This document shows positions 1 through 12,500 of a stretch of DNA of 64,000 nucleotides, piece by piece. The position numbers and the translations under genes are program-made. The notes below the pieces were generated by a model, which was given only the letters and a program-made list of their open reading frames with translations, did no database searches and was not told the origin of the DNA. Position 1 is the first letter of the stretch. Each line of letters starts with the position of its first letter. Source of the stretch: Amblyomma americanum (lineage: Eukaryota; Arthropoda; Arachnida; Ixodida; Ixodidae); the NCBI RefSeq assembly GCF_052857255.1, contig NW_027526484.1, positions 1,771,501 through 1,835,500 on the forward strand. The letters are read 5' to 3'.

Positions 1-384
1 GGATACAGTCACGGGAGCAGTTCGGTAGAACTAGGCAGCTGACAACAAATGTGGAGCTGCGAATTTGGACTCTTGCTGTGCATAGGCCAAGCGGAGTTAC
101 GACATGTCCGCCAGCCGTGCGAATCTGCGTGCCGGACCATGGTGTCATTACTTTTTTAAGAAGCGCCGCTAGCTTTCCGCTTAAAATCGAGAAATCAGCG
201 CCAGTGTCCACCAAAGCACTAACCTTATAGCCATCGAGAAGCACGGGTATATCCAACGAGAATCGATCTCCGAGTTCAGGTACTGCAGTCGTTGCCTTTA
301 AATCGCGGTCGGTCGCTGTTCGCGTTGTCGGGGGGTCTTGTTCGTATCGATTGCCAGCGGCCTCGCCCCCTGAGGTCGCTCTCT
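1..384 (-). pseudogene. Ty3/gypsy pol, protease start, cut by window edge
   Basis: Reading leftwards from the gag stop, the frame one base back from gag is open for about 125 codons to the window edge. It contains the retropepsin active-site motif LVDTGADFS (around 186-214 on the minus strand) and a later GGHVVTPLG block typical of tick Ty3/gypsy proteases. Retropepsin processes the Gag-Pol polyprotein. The rest of pol lies outside the window. The overlap of this frame with the end of gag suggests expression by -1 frameshifting (inference). No stop was seen in the visible part, so it is partial rather than demonstrably broken. Confidence 0.7.
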
Positions 385-1722
385 TTAGTTTTCCCGGCGG
401 GGACTTGGCGACCGTCTCTGCGCCATCCAGGAGGAGCTTTGGGGCTGTGGCGAAGGTCGGCGTGGTGATGGAGACCGAGACTGCCGCTGGGGAATTGTCG
501 CCATGCGCTGCTGGGCGACGTAGTCCTCGATCTCCCGGGGTCGTTGACCTCTTGGTGGACGGGGCATGTCGATAGGGAACCCCTGCAGCCCAAGCTGTCG
601 ATACGGGCACTGGCGATACAGATGACCGGGTTCCCCGCAGTGAAAGCAGAGACGCCGCCGATCCGGAGCACGCCACAGGTCCGTCTTCCGCTGGGGTGAT
701 CGTCGATTGTCGATGTAGTACGTGTCGGGGTGTGCGGAAAACAGCGAGCCTTGATTGGACGGAGGAAACTGCGCCGAAGAGGGCGCAGGACGTTGCAAGG
801 CTTCAGCGTACGTTGGACGACGGCACTCCGTTGGTAAAGGCGGCGGGTCAACGGACGGGAACGAAGGTCTCAAGGCTTGAACCTCTTCGCGGACCAGGCT
901 AGCGAGAGAGCCGGCCGTCGGCAGGGGAGCACCGAAAAGCGCCTGGAGCTCTTCGCGCACAACGGAGCGGATCAGGTCGCGGAGAAGACCAGGGTTAGCC
1001 CCGAAGGCAGGAAGCGGCTCTGTAAGTGAAGCGGCGAGTACCGGCCGGTCGTAGGTGGTAGACCGCCGCAAGAGCATCTTCTCCATCGTGACCGCCTCCG
1101 AGAGAAACTCAGCAACAGTCCCAGGTGGACTGCGCACGAGGCCAGCGAAAAGTTGCTCTTTAACGCCGCGCATGAGATGGCGCACCTTTTTATCTTCGGG
1201 CATGGCCGGGTCAGCTCGCCGGAAGAGCCGAGTCATATCCTCCACGTACATGCTTACAGTCTCATTCGGCATCTGAATGCGAGACTGCAAAGCCCGTTCA
1301 GCCCGTTCTCGACGATCCGTGCTGGTGTAGGTCTCCAGCAGGCGTCGGCGGAACTCGTGCCATGATGTTAGGGCGTCTTCTCGGTTTTCGTACCAGGTAC
1401 GTGCACCATCCTCGAGACTAAAGAAGACGTTTCGAAGTTTAGCGGCGTCGTCCCACTGGTTGAATGAGGCCACGCGTTCAAACTCGAGAAGCCAGTCCTC
1501 TACGTCTTCGAGCTGACTGCCGTGGAATGGTTTGGGCAGTCGCGGATTCTGCAAGGTGTAGTAGGCAGCAGCTGGCATGACAGGTCGATGGGTGGGTGCT
1601 CTGGCAGACTCCAAAAGCCCGTGTTCGGGAGGTAGGCCTTGATTTCTCCGGCTAGCACGGTGCACGGGGGTGTCCACTAGCGAAGGACTGGAGCCCAGGG
1701 TATCCGGAGGAGTATGAGACAT
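385..1722 (-). CDS. gag: Ty3/gypsy Gag polyprotein with CCHC zinc knuckle
   Basis: This is an intact 445-codon frame. The middle holds a retrotransposon capsid-type segment ([13 protein letters not shown] near residue 63, then WYENRED, then [20 protein letters not shown]). A CCHC zinc knuckle, [14 protein letters not shown], sits at residues 359-372. An Arg/Ser/Pro-rich tail ends in RREN. Gag assembles the virus-like particle and binds element RNA. The start is the first ATG after the putative primer-binding site; an internal ATG at codon 49 is possible. The plus-strand element at 32486-37932 encodes a clearly homologous but broken Gag, so the two elements belong to one lineage. Confidence 0.85.
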   Translation of the reverse strand: MSHTPPDTLGSSPSLVDTPVHRASRRNQGLPPEHGLLESARAPTHRPVMPAAAYYTLQNPRLPKPFHGSQLEDVEDWLLEFERVASFNQWDDAAKLRNVFFSLEDGARTWYENREDALTSWHEFRRRLLETYTSTDRRERAERALQSRIQMPNETVSMYVEDMTRLFRRADPAMPEDKKVRHLMRGVKEQLFAGLVRSPPGTVAEFLSEAVTMEKMLLRRSTTYDRPVLAASLTEPLPAFGANPGLLRDLIRSVVREELQALFGAPLPTAGSLASLVREEVQALRPSFPSVDPPPLPTECRRPTYAEALQRPAPSSAQFPPSNQGSLFSAHPDTYYIDNRRSPQRKTDLWRAPDRRRLCFHCGEPGHLYRQCPYRQLGLQGFPIDMPRPPRGQRPREIEDYVAQQRMATIPQRQSRSPSPRRPSPQPQSSSWMAQRRSPSPRREN

Positions 1723-1734
1723 ATACAGGGATCT

Positions 1735-1758
1735 TTACCCAGCGCCTACACCAAAATA
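1735..1758 (-). promoter_or_regulatory. Putative primer-binding site of Ty3/gypsy element 1
   Basis: Immediately inside the LTR end the minus strand reads TGGTGTAGGCGCTGGGTAA after a short TATTT spacer. The other element has TGGTGGGGGTGCTGGGTAA in the same place. TGG matches the complement of a tRNA CCA end. The priming tRNA was not identified. Confidence 0.5.
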
Positions 1759-2015
<257 letters not shown>

Positions 2016-2272
2016 GGGAGTATTGCGGGTTCTTCTATATGTTCTGTTTTCTTGTAAAAACACCTATGAATTGAACACACATCCTTTCCCAAGAGCTGTA
2101 TGTTGTTTTTTCTGTGAGAATAAAAAAGGGCAGAACAGTACTGAAAATACTATTAATAGTTTAGCTTTTAAAACATTTACTCTATCTCTTTTATTCCACG
2201 TATGTGAGGCTTGTAAGCAATCTCCGCGCGTAATAATAGTGAAATATGTGTTTTCCCTCCATCTTTGCGCAG

Positions 2273-2482
2273 GTTTCGCTCTTCTTCACCACAATTGTGT
2301 GGAGCTACCTCCTTAGTTACCTCTTGTTCATCTGTTGCGAGGCGCCAACGGGGCGGCTGGACAAGCTAGTCTTCGAACCTCAACGTAAACAGACCGAGAA
2401 AAGCGATGGAGACGCGGCGCCAAATGCGAATGGCACGGAGGACGGACTTGCGCATGTAGTTGCAAAGCTCCGAGATACCTAA
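2273..2482 (+). CDS. NRF-6-like acyltransferase 3, last exon (extra plus-strand copy)
   Basis: The exon starts after a pyrimidine-rich acceptor ending in TTTGCGCAG and opens [19 protein letters not shown], a membrane-spanning segment. It continues [17 protein letters not shown] and a short charged tail to a TAA at 2480-2482. The EAP-x3-LxKLxFEP pattern is the usual C-terminal end of NRF-6-like acyltransferase 3 proteins. It aligns with the minus-strand exon at 19770-20027 (VSFFFSMVLWSFLLSYLLF) but lies in the opposite orientation, so it belongs to another copy whose upstream exons would lie left of the window. The frame is intact. Confidence 0.7.
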   Translation, partial: VSLFFTTIVWSYLLSYLLFICCEAPTGRLDKLVFEPQRKQTEKSDGDAAPNANGTEDGLAHVVAKLRDT

Positions 2483-5400
2483 CCGAAAAATACAAAAACA
2501 GAGAAGAACGTTTCTAATGACTTTCTTCACGATAAATGCAAACCAATCAGCTGCCATCAGCTCGACTGGTGACGACGTGTTTGGTGCCAACGATCGAGCA
2601 CCACCTAGAAGTTAAAGCCAACCTAATGAACGACAACAGACGGTAAACGTTCTCGATTTATTACTTAGGAGTAGTTATAGCGAAGACAAGAACATAGGCT
2701 TAACACGACTGTTGCGCCAGCGTTTCTTCTTTCAGCCACGTGCGTTTGCCTTTTGAAGGAATTCACATTGAGGGGTATGAAACATGTTGTGACTTTTTTG
2801 TGAGTGACACAAGATTAAAGTGCCGCCAATAAACGAGCGCAGATTTTGGGCTATTTCTTTTAAGCGGAAGTAGTGTCTGAAAATGGCGATGAACATTCTT
2901 TTTAATTTTTTGTTGCAGTCACCTTGAAAAATGGGCTCTGCTTGAATACAGGCAAAGAAGACTTCTTTCTGTGCGACTGGAAAAATTTTCATACGCTTTC
3001 AAATTTATATCCGCGAACTTATGCGCATCCCAGTTGAAGGAATGCAGTGAAAATCTCGTGAAACCATTGCTTTCTTTTGGATGGAGCTGGCTAAATTTCG
3101 CTCAGGACTAATTAAACCTAAATGAAATTAGTGCGTCAGTATTTAAACGAATAACTAGGTACATCTTGTAATTTTAACGATACTCGTATGACAGCGACCT
3201 TCAGTATTAGACAGTGAATGTTTCTCTCACTTTTACAGCTCTGCAGTTTTATGTAGTTTATGACCCTTATTTATATGTATTCGAAGGCAGGTGGTGCACC
3301 TCGTCTACATAACCTCCTCATGCATTTATTCTTTTTTCTCCCGCAAAACAGAGTAGAAAAGAATGTAAAGACATTTGGTCAATGCGGGAAGCTCATCTGT
3401 GGTATTGGCTTATTGAGACATTGGCTTTCCCGGCGAAATATAAAGCGTAGCTTACTTGCTTAGGAATTAAAACCGTGTGCGAGGTTAGAAAGGACGGCTG
3501 CAAAGAGTCACGGTCATACGCAATCGCGTATAGCTTATTCAGTACTGGAGCTACGGCAGGCTTAAAGGATTTATAAAATGAAGTCCTCAGCCCATTGGGA
3601 CAAGGAGACTTGCCTGGGTTCAGTTCTTCGCGTCTTTTTGTTACTTTCTCGGATGATATAGGGCTTTAAAACCAAGCGTTGATTTCATCGTATAATCGTG
3701 TTATCAGTAACAAAATTTCACGTTTAAAATGTTCGATCCTGACTGAACCAGAAGCGAATAGGGCACTATAAATTTCAGCAAAACGCACGTTTTATACCGC
3801 CTTATTGCTTCCTCAGAGACCGCTGTCATTCAATGTCATATATTTGATTCAAATGAGCACGACTTTTCTCTACGCCGATAATGCTTTCGGTAGGCGGCTA
3901 ATCAGCCATCAAGCGCTCAGCACCTAACCGCAGCGTAGCTCCGCGGGAGCATTCGTCATCAATACTTCCAACTGTTGCTTTAGAGATCGAATCTCATTGA
4001 TGAAAACACGTCCCTTGATAAATTTTTCAGCTGTCATTTTGCTCGTTCTCACATGGAAAATTTTGGCAGCATTTTCGTTGATCTTGTATAACGCCAGATC
4101 TTGCTATCGCTATCATTTTTACTTTTGCTTCAATTTTTCCTACTATACTGCGCTACATGCCTGCTACTCATTACACAACACGTCGATGACGTCCGCTGTC
4201 TCTCTAACAAAGAGTTCGTCTGCCAGAACTTGATCATTAAATTTCAATGATTTCCAAACGAATTTGCTACGTGTGCTTTGCTTCCCAACTCCAAATGGCA
4301 GCAAGCAATTTTCATTGATACAGGATTCACTTGACAGTAACTACACGGGACACGTATGCTTGATACAACACTGCATGACTTTTGCCTTGAAAGTCGTGCA
4401 CCTTGCAAGCCGTCTAAACTTCAATCATATTTTAACACGCAACTTTTATGGTCAGCAACTACTGCAGCTTTACGGTATAAAATGTAGAATGACGTCCCTT
4501 TTCAGATCCAAATATCTAGAAACTTTGAATACTGGGTTAAAGATGTTTTTAGCGACATGTCGTAGTTCCAACCACCCTCTGTTATTTTGTTTGTCTTTTT
4601 CTTCTTTTTCGTGTTATGACTGGCATGCATTTGCACTGTTTGAGTTTCAAGTATCTTATTTTACTGTGCTTCTAAGCGTGAGCCCAAACAAGCTTTGTCT
4701 ATAGGCCCATCTATTATTGTTGTATCATTTAGAAGTTAAATAAAGCAAATAACCGCTCACTCTCTCTCTCCCTTTCTCAAAAAAGTGTGCAAAGCTCATT
4801 TCACTTTGGATGCAAAGACAGGGACCGACGTCTTCTAGCCGACATCACAGCGGTAGTCCGCGCTGGCGTCGCTGGCAAGGCGCGAGCTATAGATCTGTCA
4901 TGCGCTCAGAAAACACAGTTAGCCTGTGTCAATACAACACGGTCAGTGTTACACACCTGGTAGACGCTTTGAAAGAAAACCGTCCGGTCATCAACAATAT
5001 TAGATGCATAAACGTAAGTCAAACGCCAGTGTGCACTGTTAAGGAGGAAGGCTCACAACCAAAATGTCCCGAAAAGTTGTCACGCACTAGAGGGGAGCAA
5101 CGAAATGCTATAACTCGATCTTGAAAGAGCTATTGACAGAGTGCCGCATAGTGTACGTCAGGTTTATATACACAGGAATGCTAAAAATCAAAGACCCGCC
5201 ATCTCGCTGAATGTAAGAAAGTACGTGATGTAACTTCAAAATAAGGGAGAAAAAGCTGTGGTTTAAATTTTGTTTAAACTTTGTTTAACCCTGGTGAGAA
5301 GCGAAACCTTCCTTTGCATGGCTAAGTTCAAAAACGCCACACACACTGCCGAACGAATTGTCTGCAAAGCGTCGATGAAATGCCCGATGGGGCAGCTGCC

Positions 5401-5826
5401 ACCTGCCGCGGTGGGCAGATTGTGATGACGTGAGTTGGTCACTTGACCTGCCATGTTACACCACGTGACACCTGTCTTGTGACTGCACAGACGCTGCCCT
5501 CTTGAAAACCTAGCGTAGAGAAGTTTTCGCTTCAAAACAACTCTAGCCCAACGACTGCCAAGTTTTTCGAGAAAACTCCTTTCAACGTCGCATTAAAAAC
5601 TAGCTCTAAAGAATTTCCTAAGAGGCAGTTAATCCCTTATGTCACAGCAGTGCGGCATTTTTGATACCCTTCTTTTTAAAGGAGTTTTTCTGCGGAATTG
5701 CAGACATGGTTCAACCTGCCATTACTTCTATAAAAACGCATAAATTGTCGCGTGTGTGATTTAGTACAAGATGTGCAACTGGAGATTCGTTCAGAGTTGA
5801 GATTCTCTTTGGTTGCGTTTCTCCTA
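2483..5826. other. AT-rich non-coding stretch
   Basis: I see no supported gene here. Open frames are short and show no family motif. An AATAAAG-like signal followed by a CT-rich run lies near 4739-4780, with nothing convincing upstream. A short block around 5380-5470 resembles part of 13720-13860 (GATGACGT and CACGTGAC words), suggesting a dispersed repeat. Confidence 0.5.
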
Positions 5827-6089
5827 ATGCCACCCGTTATATCACCTTCCTGCAGTCAAGGGTACGTGTCGAGGGCACCTTGTCATCTCGGCGAGGCGGA
5901 GCTACGTCTTGGTAATTTGTGCTCTTCGCCATAAGCATTCGCCACCTCGTTCACTTCCTGCTTGGTCGTCTTCGTTCGTTGCGGCTCGAATACGAGTTTT
6001 TACAGCTTTGCCGCCGGTCTCTCGCAGGTGATGAACAGCAGGTAGTCGAACAAGAAGCTCCAGAGAAGCATGATGAAGAAGTAGGACAC
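5827..6089 (-). pseudogene. NRF-6-like acyltransferase 3, duplicated last exon with early stop
   Basis: The minus strand has the same acceptor (TTATTGACAG) and start (GTGTCC) as the intact last exon at 20027. It reads VSYFFIMLLWSFLFDYLLF, then a TAA at 6002-6000 where the paralogue has Glu. Past the stop, homology continues ([18 protein letters not shown]) with further stops. This is a paralogous terminal exon paired with the broken exon at 11581-11723. If spliced it would end the protein right after the last membrane helix, which might be tolerated. With its damaged partner exon, a pseudogene is more likely. Confidence 0.65.
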
Positions 6090-9000
6090 CTGTCAATAAG
6101 GTGGAAGAAGACGTAAATAGGAACCAGTGCAGCCACTAATGAGAACTATGAACAGTCTTCTAAACACCTGAACCTTTCAGTGGTTGACATTCAGGTCTGA
6201 GGCATTAAGATATTGAGCATGAAAGCTGTGTTTTAATATGAGTCGAAATGTTTCAGATGCAATACTAGGCAACGGGCGTCATCAATCAGACCACACAAAA
6301 CAATTCGCCATCGTTAGGCTATTTCCGCTTTGTGCTTCTTTACTGCGAGCAAGGAATCGTTGTTCCCGCATGGTTTCTCTACATGTCGACACCCTTCCGA
6401 CCTGCTTCCAATTTTGCTTTTGCGTTCGCGTAGCGCCATTCATTTCTTGCGTCGCACTGCTGTGGTCTCTCATTCGCCGACGTCACGTGGCGAACTCTCA
6501 CTTCGGGGCCTTCCCGGGTTTCGTGATTTCGTACAACGTTCCGAGACCGCGCTTCAGTGTTTCGGCGTCTATTCTCCTCCTTTTGGGCTGCTTCCCGAGC
6601 CCGCACCTCAGAATCGTGGCGCGCCGAGCATTTGTATGCTCAGCATTCCGCTAGTGTCGCATTCGCTTGGGACATTGTACCGACGGTTCCTCCTTCCCGT
6701 CGGCTTCACGTTTCCACGCCTCTACCTTTCTCTTACATGTTGCGTGCCTAGCGTGATGTTCCATGTGCTGCTGCTCTGCTTCATCCATTGCACTACTCAG
6801 CTACCATGTCGTCACTACGGTGCTGTCGGCCACATCAGCATGGCTCCGTCTCTTCTGCTGCGGTGCCATCTGTCTAGGCGCTACTGCATGCTCCTGAGTC
6901 TGCTATCTGTTTCGCTTGATAATTCTCCACTGCGGCATCTACCTCCGCTGCATACGTATTTCATGACCCTCCACTTCTGTGCCTCCTTTGATGAGTCTCA
7001 TGGGCTCGAATTGTGCAAAATAGATTTCGATACCGACTGATGTAAACGCTATCTTGTCGAGAGCTAGCGCAAGTGGGCCGGGTGAACTATAAACTGACCA
7101 ACTTGGTCAAATCGGGCAGCTGGGTTAAAGCGAAACGCCGTCGAGTCGTTCACTTGTTATGAAAGTGCAATAAGAGCGAGTTTTTTACCGGTGCCCTCAG
7201 GCACGGTCTTGAAAACCGCGCTTACTGCTTCAGTCTGTCCGCACATACGCAGGCAGCCGCTTCATTTGCGCCAGGCTCGATTCGCAGGCATCGAGTAAGT
7301 GCAATTGCCCAATCCTCCAATGGGCATGGCCTTCCTCCGCCAGACGCCTGACTCGGTCCCTACTGCCCCGCAGAGATACGCGAGACTCATGCACTCTTGT
7401 CGCCCCACTTCTTGTCCCGTCCTTAGCGCTAATTTATTCGTGCAAAACCAACTAGCTCAACTTCATTATCTGACGGACTCGTGGGAGGGTTGCGGGGCAT
7501 GAAAAATAATGCGCAAATCGAATAACTTCCGCTACGGTAGTTTTGGCTGCGCAAGTATAGTCTATCAAAAGCTAGGAGCCCACCGTAACCACGGTGTAAG
7601 AATAGAGAGGTGTACCAACCGCGCCGCTTCTCCTGTGCTCCTCACGTTCATCGCAGAGTCTCGCAGTTTCGCTGCCTGCCGACAGATGGCGACGCAGAAA
7701 TGCGGGCCCTAGTGGGCCCGTCTTTGTCGTCTGCTTGCAGTGAACACGCCGTTGAACGTAAGCTTTTCTCGGCATGGACTTCCAATTCGGTCTGTAGTGT
7801 TGTTCTTTGACTGAAACACGACTGCATTTTGATTATGGTGATGTATGGTGCTGTCGCCGGTTCTTCGGTGCTTCGACAATGGGCGAAAGTGCACTGCTCC
7901 GCGATGTACGACAGGCTACAAGCCGTGCAAAGAAACGTTTTCACTGTTTTGGGCGCCAAGGACGGAGAACGTTTGAAGGTGTGGAGAAATATTATCTTAC
8001 GTAATGACCGTTTGCTGCAACCTTCAGGCTAATTATGTGAGAAACATTTCTAGCCTCATCTCGTGTCGAAAACGCGGGAAGCCATGTACAAGGGCCATAT
8101 ACTCGTACGTGCACCGGGGGGATCTTGTCTTGCGAAAGATGCTGTGCCAACTAGGTTCTTTGACTGTTCTGCACACCTGTCGAAAGTTAGTAAGGAACGG
8201 AAATCGCTCCACGGTGCTCGAGGATGCGGCGAATCAAGAGCCGTCTACGAAGGAGGGCCGCAGGAACCATATCTTCCTCGGGCACCACATCGCGCGGCTT
8301 CAGTTACTTGTTTGAAGTGCTGCCGAACATTTTAACTTCTAGCTCTTGGGGCTGCCATCGACTCGAACTAGATCTGGAGTCAGAAGCGTGTACTTTTCGA
8401 AAGCTGAGCGCATCAAAGTTAACCAGTTGAGAGCACCGCCAAACCCGTCTCCTCCGGTCCTGCCGACAATGATCGTAATTGTCAATGAGGACGTGACTAT
8501 GACGCTAATTGCTATACTGAAAAGGCAAATCTCACTAGAAAAATTTCAGCTGTCAAGTGACACGACACGAAGTGCTGAAAATATTGTCGCAATTTGCTCA
8601 AACAAGTGGGTGACGCTGTTGTCTGTCGTGGTGGACTAAATCCAAAGGCTTATCCTCGAGTTTAGCGGGACAGCGGATTTCTTGATATAAGTGTGGCGTG
8701 GCACAAGCACTGCAAGTTTATTCAGCAGCCTCAGGTCTAAGCACTTGTCCAAGATGCCTCAGTTTCTCGGACACCTTGAAACTCCGCGAAAAGCGGTTAG
8801 CGAAGAGAGGTCAGGCAGCTGGAACAAGTAGATTTTGTTTCAAGTCTCCAGAAAATGCTGAACGAATGGCGACACTGAAAAGGGCGAACTACGCACGCGA
8901 GCTACGTCAATGAGGATTCGTCAGTACTCCAAAGCAAAGGAAAAATAAATGGGCAACAGAACGCAATCACTGAGTAAAACTGTCAAAGAAGGACATTCTT

Positions 9001-11580
9001 GATTGCAGTGTACGTGGAATGGCCGGGATTTTAGTTTCTATAATTAGGCACGAAAAACAAGGTCTGGCTAATTTCAGCGCTTTTCGTCTTGTGGGTCGTA
9101 CATGTGCTCTTTCGCTCATCAGTGACACCGATTTTAGAGTGTCTTGTTTTCTTTGACAATAAAGCTAGTGATATATGTACCGAATATGAGTGCATTATTT
9201 TGCAGTTTCATTAGCATGCCGACTGATTCGATCACACTCAGGCTTATGTGTTTTTTGGCTTGCGTGCGATATTTTCATACTATGCCAGGAATTTACAGTT
9301 TCATTTATTTAATGTCTGTAGTAAAGAAAATAGCACCTATCACATTCTGCTCAGATCGCTCACCGCAGTCGGCACCACTGCTCAGACAACCTGCACGCCG
9401 TGTTGGCTTAAATCCCTTGAATGTTTTTCGCTTTGACGGTTTGATGAATTGCGCATAATCGCTGAATACAGGAATCCACTTTTTATCAGCCTGGTGGCAA
9501 GCGAATGGTTGGAATTACCAATGTTTCGCACACGCTAAATAACCTGAAGGCCACGAGAACTACTGGTAAACAATGGGAATTATCGGAAAACATGCGTCTC
9601 ATTTTCTGGTTATTTACTCATTTTGGCTAAGCTTTGCGTTTAAACCAGTTGCTCTCGTTCCCTCTCAAGGTGTATTTCCACAATATTCCAACATTTCCTT
9701 GCTAACGTCTATTCCTGCCCAATTTGCTTTTTCTAACTTCAAATGCGGCCGCAGTCATGTGGCGCCATCCGGCCGAGCGTCGAGAACTGCGAGGCGTTTT
9801 GTGCCACCTGCCGAGGGCTCGTTGAGACACCTTTCTATTACACCGTGCACCGTAACCATAGCCAGAGCGAGAGCGTTGCCGAAGGATGGTGCTATTATCG
9901 TCTGCAATTGCCGCTATCTAGGAGGCACCGGGCGAGGTGACGTTGCCTCTCGCTCCCGCGAGACCTCCTCAGCAAGTTCACGAGAGTGAGGGAGACATGC
10001 CTCCTAGGACGGCGCTGCCGCAGGTACGGAACCTTGGCGTAACGCAATAACAGCCGCCAGTGATTGGACAGTGCTCTGTTTCGACCACCACAGGATAGGT
10101 GATGTTTTTAAAAAATAGCCTATTTAAAATGCGCGCACTACAAGAGACAGTTTTTTTTCAGCATCTCATATCCCGGAGTAATTTCCTGAAGGGGATTTTT
10201 TCTGGTATAAGTAACACGAAGATTTAGAGATATTACAGTTTAAATGAAGAACAGCTGACCCATTGCTCCCCACATCCCCCGCTCCACTCGACCCCTAAAA
10301 ACTTTCCATGAGCAATATAGTTCGAGACTCTGTTAAAGGTAATGTTGTAGAGTTAGAACAAACACAGTTCGCCGCCCCGTGCACCCTTTGTTGTCAGTTT
10401 TAAACTGCCAACAAAAGGAGGCGTTCGGATTCACTTTTTTGCTCTCTCTTCAAGCGGACTTAGCAGCAATTTCTCCCCGATCTAAGGTTGTGGGTGAAGA
10501 ACTGCGCGAAGCTTTATTTTTACATTCAGGAGTCCAGAATGCGTGTGTGTTTGATACATATATTACTTGCTGATACCTCAAGTGTCATTATAGAGACAGT
10601 GCTTTCTGTATTTCGTGGAAAGAGAAATCTTGACTATCAGACAGTGGAAATGTGACATAATTTGGATTTTTCTTGTAGCCGGTATTTGATCATTCCATTT
10701 TAGCAACATGACATTTATTTATTCACAATTCTATTAAGGAAAACGGCATAGATCGTCCGTACTGATCCGTTACAAACTTTTACCGAGTGGAGTGGGAAAT
10801 CGTCTGCCGGCTTCGCATGGGCAGTGCTTGAAGCTTTCTTGGAGGTAAGCCCCCAAGCACTTCGTGATTATATTTATGGGTTTATATGTGAAAATAAAAG
10901 AACTGCGTGGTCATTCTTAGATATGTAGCATGACGAAGAAATAAAGACAACGCTCGGTACACGGCTAGTGTATGCCTAGATGGATACCCATGAAAAACGG
11001 GAATAAATGTACGCACTGTCTGAGGACGCTGAAACGCAAGCATCACTATGCACAAAAATGTTCTGCTGGCAAAATGAGCTGCACTGGCGGTCAAGCATGT
11101 CTTCTTTGTCGCCTGCAACATTTAAACACGAAGGTTCGAATAAAAAGCGCAGTGTCGCCGGCGCGGCGACTCCCCTCCATGCAGCGACGTGCTACACACT
11201 CTCAAAGCGTAAGTACCAGCTCTATAGGGGCAGCTCTTTTGCCTTTAGCTGACCAGAATACGTGACACGGCAGAAATTGGCTACGACAGAGTTTAATGCC
11301 AATCAAGGCGCCGAGTAAGGTGGGTTGTCGTGCAGACGACGCCGCCAAGGACTACAACCACGATGGCACTTGAGTTCATCAGGTAAACGCGCGCATGCGC
11401 AGTGGGCTTAGCAAAACCGGTTTATTCTGAGAGAAGTTTGGTTCCTCGGCGTCTCGTTTGGGTAATGGTGAAGAAATACAAAAAGAATTCAAGTCTCATG
11501 AAATTAGCGCAAAATTAAGCGTAAAAGTCAGCACAAACTCATAACTAATTACAAAACAAAAATTCACTCCGGGCACTTAT

Positions 11581-11723
11581 CACAGAGAAGTGCGAGAACT
11601 TCCTCTCCAGGGATGTGTGCAGCCAGAGCCGTATAGAGGGCAGGTGGGTGATGTTCATACACGACGAAGGATAGCCTGCTTAGGGACGTGAAGAAGCTCC
11701 ATGACAGGAACGTGTTAAAAAGC
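11581..11723 (-). pseudogene. NRF-6-like acyltransferase 3, duplicated penultimate exon, broken
   Basis: The acceptor GCGAACGCAG matches the paralogue at 23392. The exon reads LFNTFLSWSFFTSLSRLSFVVY, then, after a one-base shift, a stretch like HLPSIRLWLHTSLERKF. Two one-base deletions relative to its paralogue break the frame, and the 5' splice site reads GTG|ATAAGT instead of GTG|GTAAGT. Acceptor, family motif (LSRLSF-VY...H-P) and partner exon show its origin. The damage argues for a dead copy. Confidence 0.65.
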
Positions 11724-12289
11724 CTGCGTTCGCGAAAGGACAGGTGGAAGTACATAGATAATCCTGTTTTATGACCGAGTAAAAAGAACAGAATGAGCAA
11801 TTATTACTGTGAGCCATGGAAGCAAGAGAGAAGGTATTGAAGACTTTTCGGAGCACTCACTGCCGGAAACATATAATTTTAATTTTGTAGGGCAATACAC
11901 GGACTACGGCAACTCTTATCGAGCAATGCACAAATTTAGGTTCCAATAACGCTTTAAAAGATAGTGGCAAATATTGGTTCAGGATGACAGGCGTGAGCAC
12001 TCATGCTGCTGAAAATAATGTCTCCTTTACGCTTAAATCTTACGAAGACGGGCTCAGGGTGGTCGGCTTGATTTAATAGCGTGTTTGAAACACACGCTTG
12101 TGTCACTCGGGTTCGATCGAATTTCCAGCCTTACGAACCTAAGAAGGAAGAAGGGAGCTAGGTGACGCATCAGGAGAGTGAAAGCAGTCAGTTTGCGCGA
12201 ACTGACCGCTAAAGCGCACTTATTTTAAGCACTAAATCCTTTTAGCTCACGTTTTCGGCGTGCCGCGAGCAGAGATGGGCATCCTCAAG

Positions 12290-12500
12290 AGGACGAGCCC
12301 TCATGAGGGCGTCCTCACCTTCACCTCATGAGGATTTCAGTCGGTGAGGTGAGGATAAGGAAAGATGGGCGTATGAAAATTCGTTAGAACGAGGGTGAGG
12401 GAAGAACGACATAATGAGGTGAGGGCGAGGGGTGGAATACATGACGAGGTGAGGGCGAGGGAAGACAAGATGCACGGTGTGAGGGTGAGGTTGATGGCTC
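12290..12500. repeat. Left subterminal G-rich repeats of hAT element
   Basis: Irregular repeats of GAGGTGAGGGCGAGG and variants on the plus strand, spaced by unique words. The first 60 bases also contain small CTCATGAG palindromes. Subterminal repeats in hAT elements are known transposase-binding regions; that role here is inference. Confidence 0.7.

Larger units (their letters stand above)
5827..11990 (-). repeat. Duplicated 3' gene segment, unit 1
   Basis: This block parallels 19770-23690. Both hold the last exon, the same intron landmarks and the penultimate exon, in the same order and strand. Matching intron stretches include about 6750-7540 with 20250-21150, 9770-10350 with 21440-21950, and 11880-11990 with 23600-23690. 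Unit 1 carries about 2 kb extra (roughly 7570-9740) in which I see no gene. Unit 2 instead carries a Ruka SINE. Divergence is substantial, so the duplication is old. Confidence 0.6.

Noticed and set aside
6238..7040. Plus-strand frames of 138 and 236 codons
   Set aside because: They lie in the duplicated intron. The homologous region at 20.2-20.7 kb has no matching long frame, so coding is not conserved.
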